NCBI GenBank assembly: GCA_031002005.1
Contig: CM061919.1
Coordinates: forward strand, 177,489,121 to 177,553,120
From: Vandiemenella viatica
Lineage: Eukaryota > Arthropoda > Insecta > Orthoptera > Morabidae
DNA length: 64,000 bases
Direction: 5' to 3'
The translations under genes were made by a program, and so were the position numbers. Shown in pieces: positions 46,778-58,590 of this stretch. Positions within the stretch are counted from its first letter, which is position 1, and every line of letters begins with the position of its first letter. A model generated the notes under the pieces. It ran no database searches, was not told the DNA's origin, and saw only the letters and a list, made by a program, of their open reading frames with translations.

Positions 46778-47201
46778 ACTCTGGCCATTCGTTTCTTTGT
46801 ACTTGTTTAATATAATATTGTTATAATGTTCATAAACTTGATTTTGTAATGTTTTAGATATTTCGCTTGTAGTTTACAAACAATTCAGTTGTAACTTCTA
46901 CTGAACTAATGACGACAGAAGTATAGAACCAATAAATATAAAAATAAATTAGGAATCCCAAAAACTTTTGTAATCCCACATAATATTAGTTTTATTCCTC
47001 GATCATGTATAATTGGGCACGATAAATATGGAACTACTTCCATCTGCATGAAGTAATAACTTCAGTAACATGGCGCTTATGAAAGCAGTTTAAATTGTTT
47101 ATAAAACTGATTTCAGAGTAAATTATGTTGTATCAAAATGTGTCAGTTGTGATTCTGGTCAACTTAACCACAACATCCAATAATACTGCCGTTCGAAAAT
47201 A
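46778..47201. other. Unassigned AT-rich sequence
   Basis: No feature recognised between two hAT-type elements. Confidence 0.5.
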
Positions 47202-48045
47202 GTAGTTTCCACAGCTGGACAGAAAACTGTTAACCGTTAACTAACGAAGTTAATAAAATTTCAGAAATTTGACTTTTAAGCTAACCTAAAAGTCATTTTC
47301 TTCTTAACTTCCTTTAAATTGAACTTCCGCTTAGTCTGTTACATTGGTTGTTGATGGCGACCGAATCAGGTAATGGGAAATGCGATTTCGAGTATGATGC
47401 ATGTATATGTGTTATGCTAAGTTTTTAAGCATGGCATCGGTGTGAGCAGGAACGCTACAGTGGTGGGAATATTTGTATTTTACGTCTGCAAACCGGCGCT
47501 CACTAGTTGTTTCAAATTCGACCGGTGACCGATTTTCAAATTTTTATAACCTGACTGTTTACTACGGGGAATATAGTGCTACTTTTAGTTTGTGGTTGTT
47601 TGGAGTTTGTTAGTGAATAAAATTAAACTGGCCCGTGGAAACTGAAAATTTAGAATCTGTTAGTAGAAGCAGCAACGCTAGTAATAGTAACGAGGAAGAT
47701 TAAAATCCTTGGCCACATTTATGCGATTATGTTGCATTTAACTCAAGATTGGGAGAACAGTTTGAATGCAAACTGTGTCTACATAAACTTTCTTTAAACT
47801 ACGCTCACGTTTCTAGCTTTTTTTTTTTTTTAATTTATTTGGCCTTTAGCCATGCTGGCCATTTAGCCATACCAAGTGTACAAGCGTTATTACATTGTTT
47901 GTCTATTACATCTGTAACATTTACACATCGTAGCAGTAAATTTTAATATACATTGTCTCTGTAGGTTATCCGTATTTCATAGTACCTTACACACATTAAA
48001 AGCCAGAACTAATACATTTACGTAATACGCTGGGTACATAAGGTA

Positions 48046-48378
48046 GTAACTTTGTCTGGCACATACATACCTTAAAAATGGACGATTTGATATTACATTA
48101 TACACATTGAAATATTGAGTTTGGCAAAGAATCGATTACAAGGTTCATATATACATGAAATGTTATGATATGTTTACATCTGATTACAGTTAATTATTGT
48201 TCCTTTGTCTGGCATATAGGCCTACATACATTAAAATAGTCCATTTGATATTACATTATATACATTAAAATATTAAGTTTAGAAAAAGTAACAAATTAAA
48301 AAAAAAAAATTATTTACAAAGACTCATATATACATGAAATGTAAGGATATGTTACACTTGATTATACAGTTGATTATT
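48046..48378 (-). repeat. Tandem duplication in the 3' UTR of the I-clade element
   Basis: The segment beginning TTTGTCTGGCACATACATAC (about 48050-48205) recurs beginning TTTGTCTGGCATATAGGCCT (about 48210-48378). Both contain GATTTGATATTACATTATA or its variant, ATATATACATGAAATGT and GTTAATTATTGTT or GTTGATTATTGTT. The second copy overlaps the ORF2 stop (48352-48354), so the duplicated unit includes the end of the coding region. The copies have diverged by many substitutions. Confidence 0.8.
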
Positions 48379-51300
48379 GTTACAGTTCTCGTTTGATTTG
48401 CCGTAAAAATGAGTACATGAGAAGAAGATTTTAAATCTGTTTGTATTTAGTAAGTCTTCAACACTTGCCGGGAGTTGCTGTCCTGCTTGCACCAAGTGCT
48501 TGATGAGGTTGTCAGAGGCTTGTTTGTTAAATGGGCAACCAAAGAATATGTGATTAGCGTCTTCAACGTGTCCGCACTGGCAGTACGGTTCCTCTACCAC
48601 ACCGATTCTACATAAGTGCTTCTTGAGGCGGCAATGTCCGAATTTAAGCCGAAAAATTGTGATATATAGGCTTCTAGGACACCGGATGTTCTGAAACCAT
48701 GGCCGTTTTGTAACTTCAGAATGTATCCTTGCGTAGTGTTTACCTTTCGTAGCAGATGTATATCTCCATTCTACGTCCCAATCTTTGTATAATTTTTCCT
48801 TTATTGTCACAATCAGGTCCGAAGTAGGTATCTTACGGTGTATAGTTACCCCGGTCTCAGTTGCTTGTTTTGCCAGCTGGTCGGCTATTTCATTGCCCCT
48901 GCACCCATCATGGCCTCTCACCCAGGAAAGTACTACTAATTTATTACTTTGTTCCAGGTCTATGATTGATTTAATAATTTCGTATATGATCGGGTTGTTG
49001 CTTTGGTTTATGTGATGATTTTTTAATGACGTTAAGGCAGAGAGTGAATCAGATAGTATGATAATGTTACTATCCGGTAAGCTCCCGGCATATCTAAGTG
49101 CTTCTAATATTGCTATCAGTTCCGCTGTCATAATAGAGCATTCTTTAGGCAGTTGGAAAGTGCCCTGTTCCATGCTATCAAGGTTGATGTATGCACAACC
49201 AGCATAACTGTTGTTCTTAGACCCATCTGTATATATGATTCCAGCCGGAAGCCATTTGTTCAATTTTTCTAGGTATGTCTGTTTGTAGGGGCTCTGTTGC
49301 GTTGTTTGACCAAAAACTGTAATTTCTTTACATGTATGCCATAATGGAGCCTCATAGCAGTATAGTTGTTCACTCTTGTTGGCTTTATCGTATAGTGATT
49401 TGGTTTCCAGATACGCTGAAGCTAGCGGTGGCAGTCGTCTGTTTTTCCAATATCCTTTTGTTAGGCAGTCTATGGATAAGTTGTGTATGGAATTATATAA
49501 TTTACTGGTCGTCAACTGACTCTGTTTCAGTAAAAATTTTGAACTTAGGTAGGATCTACGTAGGTGCAGAGGAGGTTCCCCTGCTTCTGCGCATAGTGCA
49601 TTTGTGGGCGTAGATTTCATTGCCCCTAGGCAGGTGCGTAGTACCATGTATTGTAGTACATCAAGCTTCGCTAAAGGCCGTTGGGAGGCCGCACCATAAC
49701 AAATACACCCATAGTCAAAATGTGGACGGACTAGGGCTCTATATAGAGTTAGTGCTATTTGTGGACTTGCTCCCCACTTTAGTCCTGTTACTGCTCTTAT
49801 AAGGTTGTTCCTTGAGCAGACTTTTTTTTCTATTTGTTTGATGTGTTCACACCATTTGAGTTTATTATCTATTATCAGGCCTAGATATTTCAAGCTATTC
49901 TTAACTGGGAGCTGGTATGGTCCAAGAGTCATGCGGATCATTGGAGGAATCCTGTGTCGTGTAAATATGCAGACTGAGCTTTTATCTATTGAGATCTCCT
50001 GTCCATTGTCTGACAGCCATTGTACTAGTTTACACATCGCTTCGTTTAATATGGCTTGGCATCTTTCGATGCTTGTGCCTATTGTATACAGGCAGATGTC
50101 GTCCGCATATTGAAGTATTATGACGGAAGGTGGCATTATTTTGTGTAGGTCAGTTGTGTATATATTAAAGAGTAACGGAGACAAAACTGATCCTTGAGGT
50201 ACCCCTTGGCTACACTTTCTTGGACCTAGAGTAATTGTTTTCCACTTGGCTACTAACCATCTATTTGTAATCATAGCTAGCAGCCTCGCTGTAAAGGGGC
50301 CCGGCACGCCATTCTCTTTTAATTTTTTTCCCAAGGTCGATGGCAGAACTTTATCATAGGCAGATGTTAGGTCAGTGAAAATGGCAACCATGTATTTATT
50401 GTCTGTAAGGCACGATTGAATATCTGTAACAAGGTGTGCTAATATGTCATTCGTGCCTTTCCCTCTCCGAAAGCCGTATTGAGTATGCGGCAGCAATGTA
50501 TTATGTTCGAACCACCATTCGAGTCTATGCTTTACCATTCTTTCGAGAATTTTGAACACACAAGATAAGAGGGATATGGGTCTATATGCTGAGGCACATT
50601 CAGTTTCCTTTCCTGGCTTTTTTATAATAATTATTCTGGCCGTCTTCAAAGGTGGTATCTCGCTTTTCTCAGCCCAAATACGATTAATGAGGTCGAGCAG
50701 GTATGCTTTCCCGTTGGCAGGGAGTAGGCGGAGCATGGGGTAGTGTATGTTATCCGGCCCAGGTGCTGATGATTTGCCAAAGGAGAGTGCTCTGCTGAGC
50801 TCTTCACTCCTGAAAGGTTGACATAGGATGTGCTGTGTATTTTCCTGTACGTTTAGGGGTTGAGGGTCCACATAAGGTGGTGTTATGTTTTCTAATATCT
50901 CAGTCAGAATATTCAGTGGTGGTGTCCGCTCTGGCACCCTCGCTTCCTTTATATTTTTCAGCCTTCGTATTTTCATCCACACTTCTTTGGTCGGCGTGTT
51001 GAGACTCAGTTTTGAGCAGTAGTCTTCCCAGTTTTTCTTCTTCTTCTTTCTCAGGAGTTTTTTTGTTTTCGCACATGCCCTTTTGCATTCAATATAATTG
51101 CTCATTGTGAGGTGTTGCCTGTAATTTTTGACAGCTTTCTTTCTTTCTTTTATTGCATCGTCACATTCCTGGTCCCACCATTCAACTGGTGTTGTGTTGA
51201 TTACATAGTTTTGTTTTTGTTTTGGAATGCTGGAGCCTGCGGCTTTTTCAATGCAATCTATGAAGGCTTTATAATCATTTTGTATGTCGTCTGTAGGTTT

Positions 51301-52077
51301 GTAATGAGAAAATGCAGCTTCTGCTTCCTGTTGGTATTTTTCCCAGTTGGCCCGCTTGATACTCCATTTGTAGTGCGAAAAGATAGTTTGCCCTATCAGC
51401 TTAGTGCAGGGGAGCTTCAGCAGAATCGGGAAATGATCCGAGCCCAGAGTATCTTCTATGATTTCCCATGTTAGGTGTGGGGCAATAGTCGCCGATGCTA
51501 ATGATATGTCAACAGATGATTGTTGTTGTGATGGTCTATTGATTCGAGTGCAGAGCCATCGTTTAGTACAACTAGTTCCTCCATTACTTCCACAATTAGT
51601 CGCCCGTTACGATCGTCATATGTACTTCCCCATAAGGAATGATGGGCATTTAAGTCACCAAGGAGCAGAATTGGTTCTTCTAGATGTCTTTTTAGTATTT
51701 CCAACTCAGATCTTTTTAATGCTGGTTTGTTTGGTGACCTGTATACAGATACTACCGTCATATATTCGTCTTTAAAGAGGATCCGTGCTGCACAAACTTC
51801 GAAAGACAGATTAGTAGGCGTAATGTTTACGGGCTGGAATGGGATTGATTTCTGTATCAATAGGGCAGTGCCGCCATAACCGTCCGCTCTGTCTGCTCGT
51901 ACGATATTTATAGTTTTGGAAAAGGAAAGATTCTCCTGGTTTCAACCAAGTTTCTGAGATCGCACTTACTGAGATTTTATGGGCCAGCATATATTGCATC
52001 AGACTTAATTTATTGGCTTTGATTGAGCGCGCATTCCATTGTAAGATTCCGAGTTCTTTGATTGCAATTTTTTTCAT
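48352..52077 (-). pseudogene. ORF2 (endonuclease, RT, RNase H) of the I-clade retrotransposon
   Basis: It starts at 52077 (MKKIAIKELGILQWNARSI). Endonuclease motifs are WNARS, ISETWL, VVSVYRSP, LLLGDLNAHHSLWG and GSDHFPI. Two compensating frameshifts break the endonuclease: near 51905 and near 51555. From there the frame is open to 48352. The 917 residues after the ATG at 51105 include APGPDNIHY, YRPISLLSC, YGFRRGKGTND, FTDLTSAYD (Asp245), GVPQGSVLSPLLFN and YADD (333-336). RNase H follows with the full set D627 (IYTDGS), E662, D686, H732 and D742, then a C-terminal Cys-His motif (YCQCGHVEDANHIFFGC). RT and RNase H look intact; only the endonuclease is damaged. Confidence 0.92.
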
Positions 52078-53914
52078 TCGTTTGGGGATTATTATGTGGT
52101 ATGTTATTTTGGTACATGGAATCTAAGCCTCCAGTAACGGGTATCGAGTGCGTTATTGTGTTCTCAGTTGAACCCATTGGTGAGTGTTTGTTGTATAAGC
52201 TGTTTGATACTTGGAGCGATTGCAGTGGATCGATCTGTTGGTTACCGACATACTGGTTTAAGATATTCATTATGATTTCGATCATTTTGTATGTGAAGAT
52301 ATCAGCTGTGCTTGCGCTTTCTACAGTGCTGTGAGGTTGGGGTGGGTATGGGTTGTACGCAATTGGTTGTATATTCCTGTTGTTAGGATCCAATAATTTT
52401 TGTAAGATAGATCCCTAGAGTTGCTTCCTGCTCTGTAGTGCCTATTATGTCTTTCCGTTAAGGGGGATTCTGCCTGGTTAGCAGGCATTGGATTTATTTG
52501 CATGTTTGTTAACATGCCAGGTGGGCTGGTGGCCAACTGTGACGTCTGGGTAGGTAGTTCTTGGTGGAGTTGTTGATGTTGTTGTTGCGAGTGTCCCTAC
52601 AGGCACTGTGGCAATATTTAAGTTATCCTGTATGGGGGTTCTTTGCTCGTAACATTCCGAATTTACGACCGTGGTTTGGGTGTTGCGGCCGGTCTTGCTA
52701 GTACACCGGCATACGTACCCGGCGTTGATCTTTCTAAGGGCTTGTTTATAGTCTAGGTTCTCGTACGCCCATTAACTGTTTGATTCTTCTTTGTTTTTCA
52801 TATTCAGGACCATCTTTTTCATTAGATGGGTGGCCACTATTACAATAGATACAAAATGGGGTTGTTTTGGTTACAACAATCTTGTCGTCGTGTGCACCAG
52901 CACAGAATACACATCTTTTTTTACTTCTGCATTGCTTGCTCAGGTGACCATAGCGCAGGCAGTTAAAGCATTGCATAACAGGTTTTATGTATGGTTCGAC
53001 TGGACAGCGGACACCGTGTATGTAAACATAGTTGGGCCGTCTTTGCGTATTTGAAAGTGATCAGGCAAACTGGAAGTGGGATTGTTGTAGGTTGACCGTT
53101 TGCTACCATTTTCTTAGCAAATCGTTTAAACGTTTATCACCCTGTATTCACATCGCGCTAACAGCTTTAATTTCATCTTCTGATAATTCTGTCATTACGT
53201 TTCTAATGATGCCTTGTTGTGTGGTGCACGAGTATGGGATAGTACGCCTGCAAACCGTTCTGCTTCCAGACTGAGCTTGTGAATCATAGAATTGGCTGCT
53301 ATTACCGATTTCACCTCAATTTTGACACGGTTACGGCCTGCTGTAGTTATCTGTAATATTTTATTATTTGTATCACGGCAGAGGGAGTTAATGAGGCGAC
53401 CTATAGCCATTGGATGCAGTCTACTGATGTTTTTATCGACCACTTTCTACAATCACATAATAGGGCCCTAGGTCCATAGTTTTCATATATCACTGGCGTT
53501 GCGCTATTTACCTGTTGATCATGACTGACTGTTGTGGGTTGTAGTCTGGTTTTGCTGTGTGTTGCTAGCTGGTGACGTCTCCATACTGATGTCTGTAGGT
53601 TTCGGCTGTTCTGCTGTTCTTGGTACTTTGTAGTTGCAGTTGTTGCTGATGTCTTCGATTGTTGGTGTGCTGGGGCGTTTCTGGGCTGCAGGTTGGGTCG
53701 ATTCTTCCTCTCCTACAAGTCGTAGTTCCTGTTGTCTCGTTTGGTCAATGGTAAGATTAGCAGCAAAAGATGGTACATTGACGGTTTCGAATGACGATTG
53801 TATGATGTTTCTCGTTTCCCTTCCATCTTCACTTGTGTTGTGATGTAGGGATGGCACTTGACTGTCTAAGCTATCTTCTGTTGCAATGTTCACGTTTACC
53901 TCCATTATATAAAA
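52010..53914 (-). pseudogene. ORF1 (gag-like, zinc knuckles) of the I-clade retrotransposon
   Basis: The likely start is MEVNVNIATEDSLDSQ at about 53905. A Pro/Thr/Gln-rich N-terminal region follows (to 53519), then a conserved gag block (IGRLINSLCRD, NRVKIEVKSVIAANSMIHKL; 53443-53195). Next come three zinc-knuckle-like motifs, CFNCLRYGHLSKQC (C-x2-C-x4-H-x4-C), CVFCAGAHD and CIYCNSGHPSNEK (52976-52746), and an Asn/Pro/Gln-rich tail (52536-52010). At least three frame changes separate these pieces, so it is inactive. Its tail region overlaps the ORF2 start near 52010-52077. The family role is binding of element RNA. Confidence 0.8.
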
Positions 53915-54701
53915 GTATGTGCGGCGTCGGCTGTACCTGTTCGTAGTCGCCTTCACACCACACTGGCCACCATACATGGCGGCCAATGTCACTTAACACT
54001 TATATTAGCTGTTTCTTGATTATCAATTCACTTTTCTTGTCCACCACACGAAGTTGAAAACTGTTTATGTTGTTGGCACTTGCCGTCGAGTCAACCCGCG
54101 ATCGCGCACACTACTTCCTCGTATCGGAGGCGATGTTACCCGTACGACGGTCTGCTCACGACTGTGGTTTCTAGCCTTAATAGTCTTAAATAACTCATGA
54201 AGAGGATGCAAATATACAAAGATTTAAAGTTTGAAGAAAAATTAAAAGCAGGGTCAACTGATGGGAAAGGGTAAAACAATTCAAAGTGCTGTGGCTTCTT
54301 CTGGTGTAGATAGCAGCAGAAGTGTGTGTGTGTGTTGTTTTTTAATCTCCATCTGCTATTAAAATTTTTCGTTAACAAAGCATTGATGAATTTTTGGCGT
54401 CGTAGTTACCGAAAGCGGCGTATCTCAAGCTGGTGTAGTTTTTCGTTGCCAACATGATTCCACTACATGTTGTTGAATGCGATACGTTTGAGAAGCAGAT
54501 TAAAATGTAGAAACCCAGTAAGAAATCAGTTTCCAGAAGAACATTGTATAGATGTATTGTTGATGGTTAACTTTTAACGGATAACTGTAACTTTCGTTAA
54601 ATTTGCAAAAATCTAACACTTTAACGATTATCGAAGTTATCTTTTTGAGTAGTGGATTAACGATTAACGAAGTTAACTTTTGGATTAACTGTGGTAGTTT
54701 C

Positions 54702-56964
54702 CATAACGCTCAAGTGAATAAATAATGGGTATCACCTATGGAGGCAGCAGTAACTTATGCTGGAAAAGATTCTAAGGAAACACGATTAATAATCATTTTT
54801 AATGATATTTTTCGTGATAGTTAGATTCTCGGAGAATTAGCTAGGATATTTTTTTTAAAAAATGCATTTTACTTTAAATGACGAAAAATAAAATTTCAAA
54901 AATGTATTACTGTTATTTATTTGACTGACATATTTTGCAATTGAATACATTTCGTGTAAACTTTCTCTGTGTTTTTAAACTTCGTTGTTTCTTAACTTTT
55001 GTCAAAAAAATTCTTAGGTTATGTCGTACCCTAGTTCTTATAAGTGCTTCAGGGAATATAGGGTAAACATAAAATGCCCTTCCCCTTACATAAATTTCTG
55101 CATCTAGTTGTCGTAAGTACACAAAAAGCAACATGTATATTTGAACGAACGTAACTTTCTAACATATGATTGCCTCGCATTGAATTTTTTTTAACCCTGC
55201 TCTTCGTATTTTAGTGCAGTTACTCTCACAACAAACATCGGCATCGAAATTACACTTTCTTTTAACACTATAAGTGCAAAAAAAATCTAATTCAATTATT
55301 TATTTGAAATTTATAGTTCCTTTTAACAGTATAAACGCAAAAAAGTCAGTTCCGTTATTAAATTGAATTTGGCTGATTAATCAAGCAGCGCTGTGGTGGC
55401 AGGCAGTGTAACTAACACTTCGGGCATTATCGAGACTCGACGAAGGTTGCCGATCCATCGAGGTGAGCGCGCAGACTCCAGACAACGCAACTGCGTCTTT
55501 GAAATTATGTATTTTCATATTGTAATTCATAAAAACAGTGAATTCAAAAATAATAGTGGACTGCATGTCCATAACACTAGAGAAAGATGTTTAACATGCA
55601 ATGTTTACAAGTTGTAAAACGTATCCAAAAAAAGAATACTTCACTTAGCTTTTCAATAAACGCCGCCCAGCATAAAGAAATTACTAAAAATGAGAGACTT
55701 TTGAGAAATCATTGATACCAGATTTTCGGTGCCCTTATCTTTATTCAACCGAACATAATAAAACTATATAAAAATAGGCAGATTACCTAATGTTAATTAC
55801 CGACTTTTTTCTTTATCGTGTATATGGTATAGTATAATATTAATATCAAAAAAATCAGTCAAAGGCGATTATGAGAGCTCTGTATCTGTCAATTAGATTC
55901 AGTCAAAATATTGTAAACGTTTCAAAAAAATAATTCATCAAAAAATTATTTTCAAATCAAGTTCATAATTCGTTTTGTGAAATTTTCTTTCAAGTTATGT
56001 GAATAAATCAAATAAAAGAAATTTTGGCTAAAAATAATTAAAGGAACAAGTTTCAAAAATGTTCAAAAAACCGTTAGCACAACTTATTTACTATCCATTT
56101 CGTGAATTTTTTTATGGAATAATACACATAACCTTTTGTCGAAAAAAAATGTGATGAAGTATTAAATTTGTTAAATTTACTCATTTAATTATTTTTCCAA
56201 AACTATAAGTTCCAGAAAGAGAGGTATTGTTTTCCTGTAAATCATTTGAAGATTACAATAGTACTGAGAAATAATTAAAGGATTTTCGCGTCAGTAGTTT
56301 CTGAGTAAAGGGGGAATTAGTCTCATGGTTTTTTCGTCAAAAAGGTTGTACAAATATTGGAATAAAAAGAAAAATTAAATAATTTTCAGAGATGGCTTTT
56401 CACTAGCTTTTATTTGATACCCATGTAGATTATCCAAAAAAAAAACTTTCTTCAATGCCTAAATAAACCCCACATAATTAATTTTACCCCAATGATTTTT
56501 CTAAATTTTGTCTTATAATCGTGTTAGTGCACAGTTACGGATTTAAGTTAAAGGTTTCAGAAGTTATGCATCGGTGTCAGACGCGCAAATCAGTGATTCC
56601 GTAAGGGTTCCATCATTCATTTACATGCATAGAACTCTGAAAATTATAACGCCAAACATTCAAAATTATTACCTAATTAATACTTCAAAAAAACGTGACC
56701 AAAATTCTGCAACGTTAATAGCATGGTAGTTGGGCAGTACTACATCCAGTTCTGTTCGTTTCTGTGATCACAGAGAACAATCTAAAATGCTTCGTTGTCT
56801 GATGTGCACCACTTTGACATATTAAGGCTTGTCCTCCTTCTTGTACGTAGCCCAACCTCTTCAATCCCAAGACCGTAATCTATTTAACGACTTACAAGCA
56901 ATTCATATTTCTTTATAGCCAGGCGTCAGTTTTTCTTGAAGTTTGTGTTGTCACAGTGTGTGGC
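54702..56964. other. Unassigned AT-rich sequence
   Basis: No credible gene. A slightly GC-richer patch at 55385-55490 (GGTGGCAGGCAGTGTAACTA, then TCGAGACTCGACGAAGG) has no family I recognise. The rest is poly(A)- and poly(T)-rich. Confidence 0.5.
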
Positions 56965-58170
56965 GTTAATAATTTAATTTTTATTTGATTGTGAAAGAGC
57001 GCACGCTCCGGTAGCAATTTCCCCCCTTCTTGTACCCCCCTACCTTTACCATCTTCGAATGTTAATTTTAAATCTTTCAGATTTTTTTTTTGGTAAATTA
57101 TTCGTAATTTCCGTTGGTAATTTATTTCAATTCCTGACCCTCTCAACTACGAAAGAAAATTTTTCCCCACCCTGATGACTCAAATCGAGTGCAAGCTTAT
57201 GGTCATAGTGTTCTTTTCCTTTCCATGCACCTTCCCTAATACTTTCACCAATATCTTTCCACGCCTCGTCACCAATATACTCCTCTTATCCTCTCAACAC
57301 CCTCTTCGCCCTCCTTCTTTCTTCCATTGAATCTGAATTCAGCTCCTTTATCATATCAAGTAGTAACTGTATTCTGCAGTAATTTCCAGAGTCAAATCTA
57401 GCAGTCCTTCTTTGCATCCATTCCAACTCCTGTGTCTGATATCCCAAAACGTGAGTCCCATACTACAGCATCATATTCAAGCAGTGGGCGGACCAAAGTT
57501 TTGCACCCCGATTCCCTCACTTCTCTGGTACATCCTCTCATCACCCTCTCCAATAAATGAGGGATCCACCAGTGTGTCCTGACCAGTTGAGTTTATTATC
57601 AAATGTTATGCCAAGGTATTTCTATTTCAAGTCTTCAACAAGCAGTTCCATCCCCACCATAGGATCATAATCAACCTTTAGTTTTTTTATCTGAACTACC
57701 GAACAAGCTGACTATTGCTTGCGTTTATTTTCATCCCATGTTGACCTAGCCAGCTAGCTACCCTGCCCTAATCACCCTGCAGCTGTTCTGAGTCTTCTAG
57801 CGTTTTGATCCTGTTATATAACATTATGACAACCTAACTTCAGATAGTAAACCATCATCACAGTGATTCATTACAATAATGTATAGCAATCGTCCAAATA
57901 CACTACCCTGTTTCACGTCTGTTTTCTCTTCCACTTCCTTTAATACTGCATTTTCTACTTTAACTTTTTGCTTTCTATCTTTTAAAAATTCTTCTACCCA
58001 GCAAATCATTTTTTCATTCACTCCAATGGCTTTTACTTTACGCACCATCATTTTCTGGCTCACTCAGTCAAATTACTTACAAAGATCTAATGCGACACTA
58101 TCAATTTGGCCTCCCTTGGCCATTTCATCCGAAATATCTTACACATAGTCCACTACCTGATAGTCGCATG
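56965..58170 (-). mobile_element. CR1-like non-LTR retrotransposon copy F
   Basis: A minus-strand copy with the 3' stem-loop complement at 56996-57009 (AGAGCGCACGCTCC), followed outwards by an AT-rich tail. It covers the RT palm to the C terminus in broken frames. The best, 58063-57824, reads KVKAIGVNEKMICWVEEFLK and VKQGSVFGRLLYIIVMNH; the catalytic FADD box region is damaged. Fragments of LVRP..EY and the LDL..KLALD block are recognisable in the DNA. Old and inactive. Confidence 0.8.
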
Positions 58171-58590
58171 ACTATTCAAAATCTATTCTAAATTTGCATG
58201 TCACATCTTACAAAGAAATTAGATTTGAAAGATGAATGAATAACTATGTTCAAATGAATTGCAACATGAATGACCACGGCATTGCTCAACAATTTACCTT
58301 GAATTTAATTCAGTGACGCAATTCTTTCCTTATTACAAATTAGGATGAACTTGAAACATATACAGTACAAAATGTATGAATGATTAATAGAGAATGAAAT
58401 CATTCAAGGAGTATGTTACGGGTATTCTGCTATACTTGTGGACAATTCTAAAAATGAATGTGTAGTGAGTCTTTACCACTAGTGATGGAGGTTCGCAGCG
58501 GGCAATCAACTGTTTCCATGCTGTTTAGAGCAACGGACACCGACCCCAGTGGTCTCAAAGGTCAAAATACGAAATCGGTAGAGCTCCCCA
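58171..58590. other. Unassigned sequence
   Basis: No feature recognised. Confidence 0.45.

Larger units (their letters stand above)
47818..54166 (-). mobile_element. I-clade non-LTR retrotransposon, full length, 6.35 kb
   Basis: GTTTCTAGC is perfectly duplicated at 47809-47817 and 54167-54175. The minus strand starts at 54166 with CACAGTCGTGAGC, has a 5' UTR of about 250 bp, a gag-like ORF1, an ORF2 with endonuclease, RT and RNase H, a 3' UTR with a tandem duplication, and a T14 run (poly(A) on its strand) at 47818-47831. RNase H after RT is typical of the I clade. It landed inside a hAT-type element. Confidence 0.9.
47632..54260 (+). pseudogene. BED-finger-like N-terminal fragment of a hAT transposase (split)
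   Basis: From about 47632 one frame reads ETENLESVSRSSNASNSNEE, a stop, then WPHLCDYVAF and FECKLCLHKLSLNYAHVSS. A Trp start, a C-x2-C pair, and S..YAH..S resemble BED fingers (CK.C...L.....NTS.L..H...H). The frame stops at the nested retrotransposon (47818) and continues at 54176 with LNSLK, a stop, LMKRM. The duplicated 9 bp encode V-S-S in frame. The final H..H pair is lost and stops are present, so it is dead. Confidence 0.5.
47210..54693 (+). mobile_element. hAT-type transposon split by an I-clade retrotransposon
   Basis: GTAGTTTC stands at 47202-47209 and 54694-54701, a perfect 8-bp duplication. Just inside are CACAG (47210-47214) and CTGTG (54689-54693), with GTTAAC-type subterminal repeats on both sides (47228-47255; 54560-54690). 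Subtracting the nested retrotransposon and its TSD leaves about 1.1 kb. Part of it codes for a BED-finger-like N terminus, but no catalytic domain is seen, so this is an internally deleted or non-autonomous hAT derivative. Confidence 0.75.
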
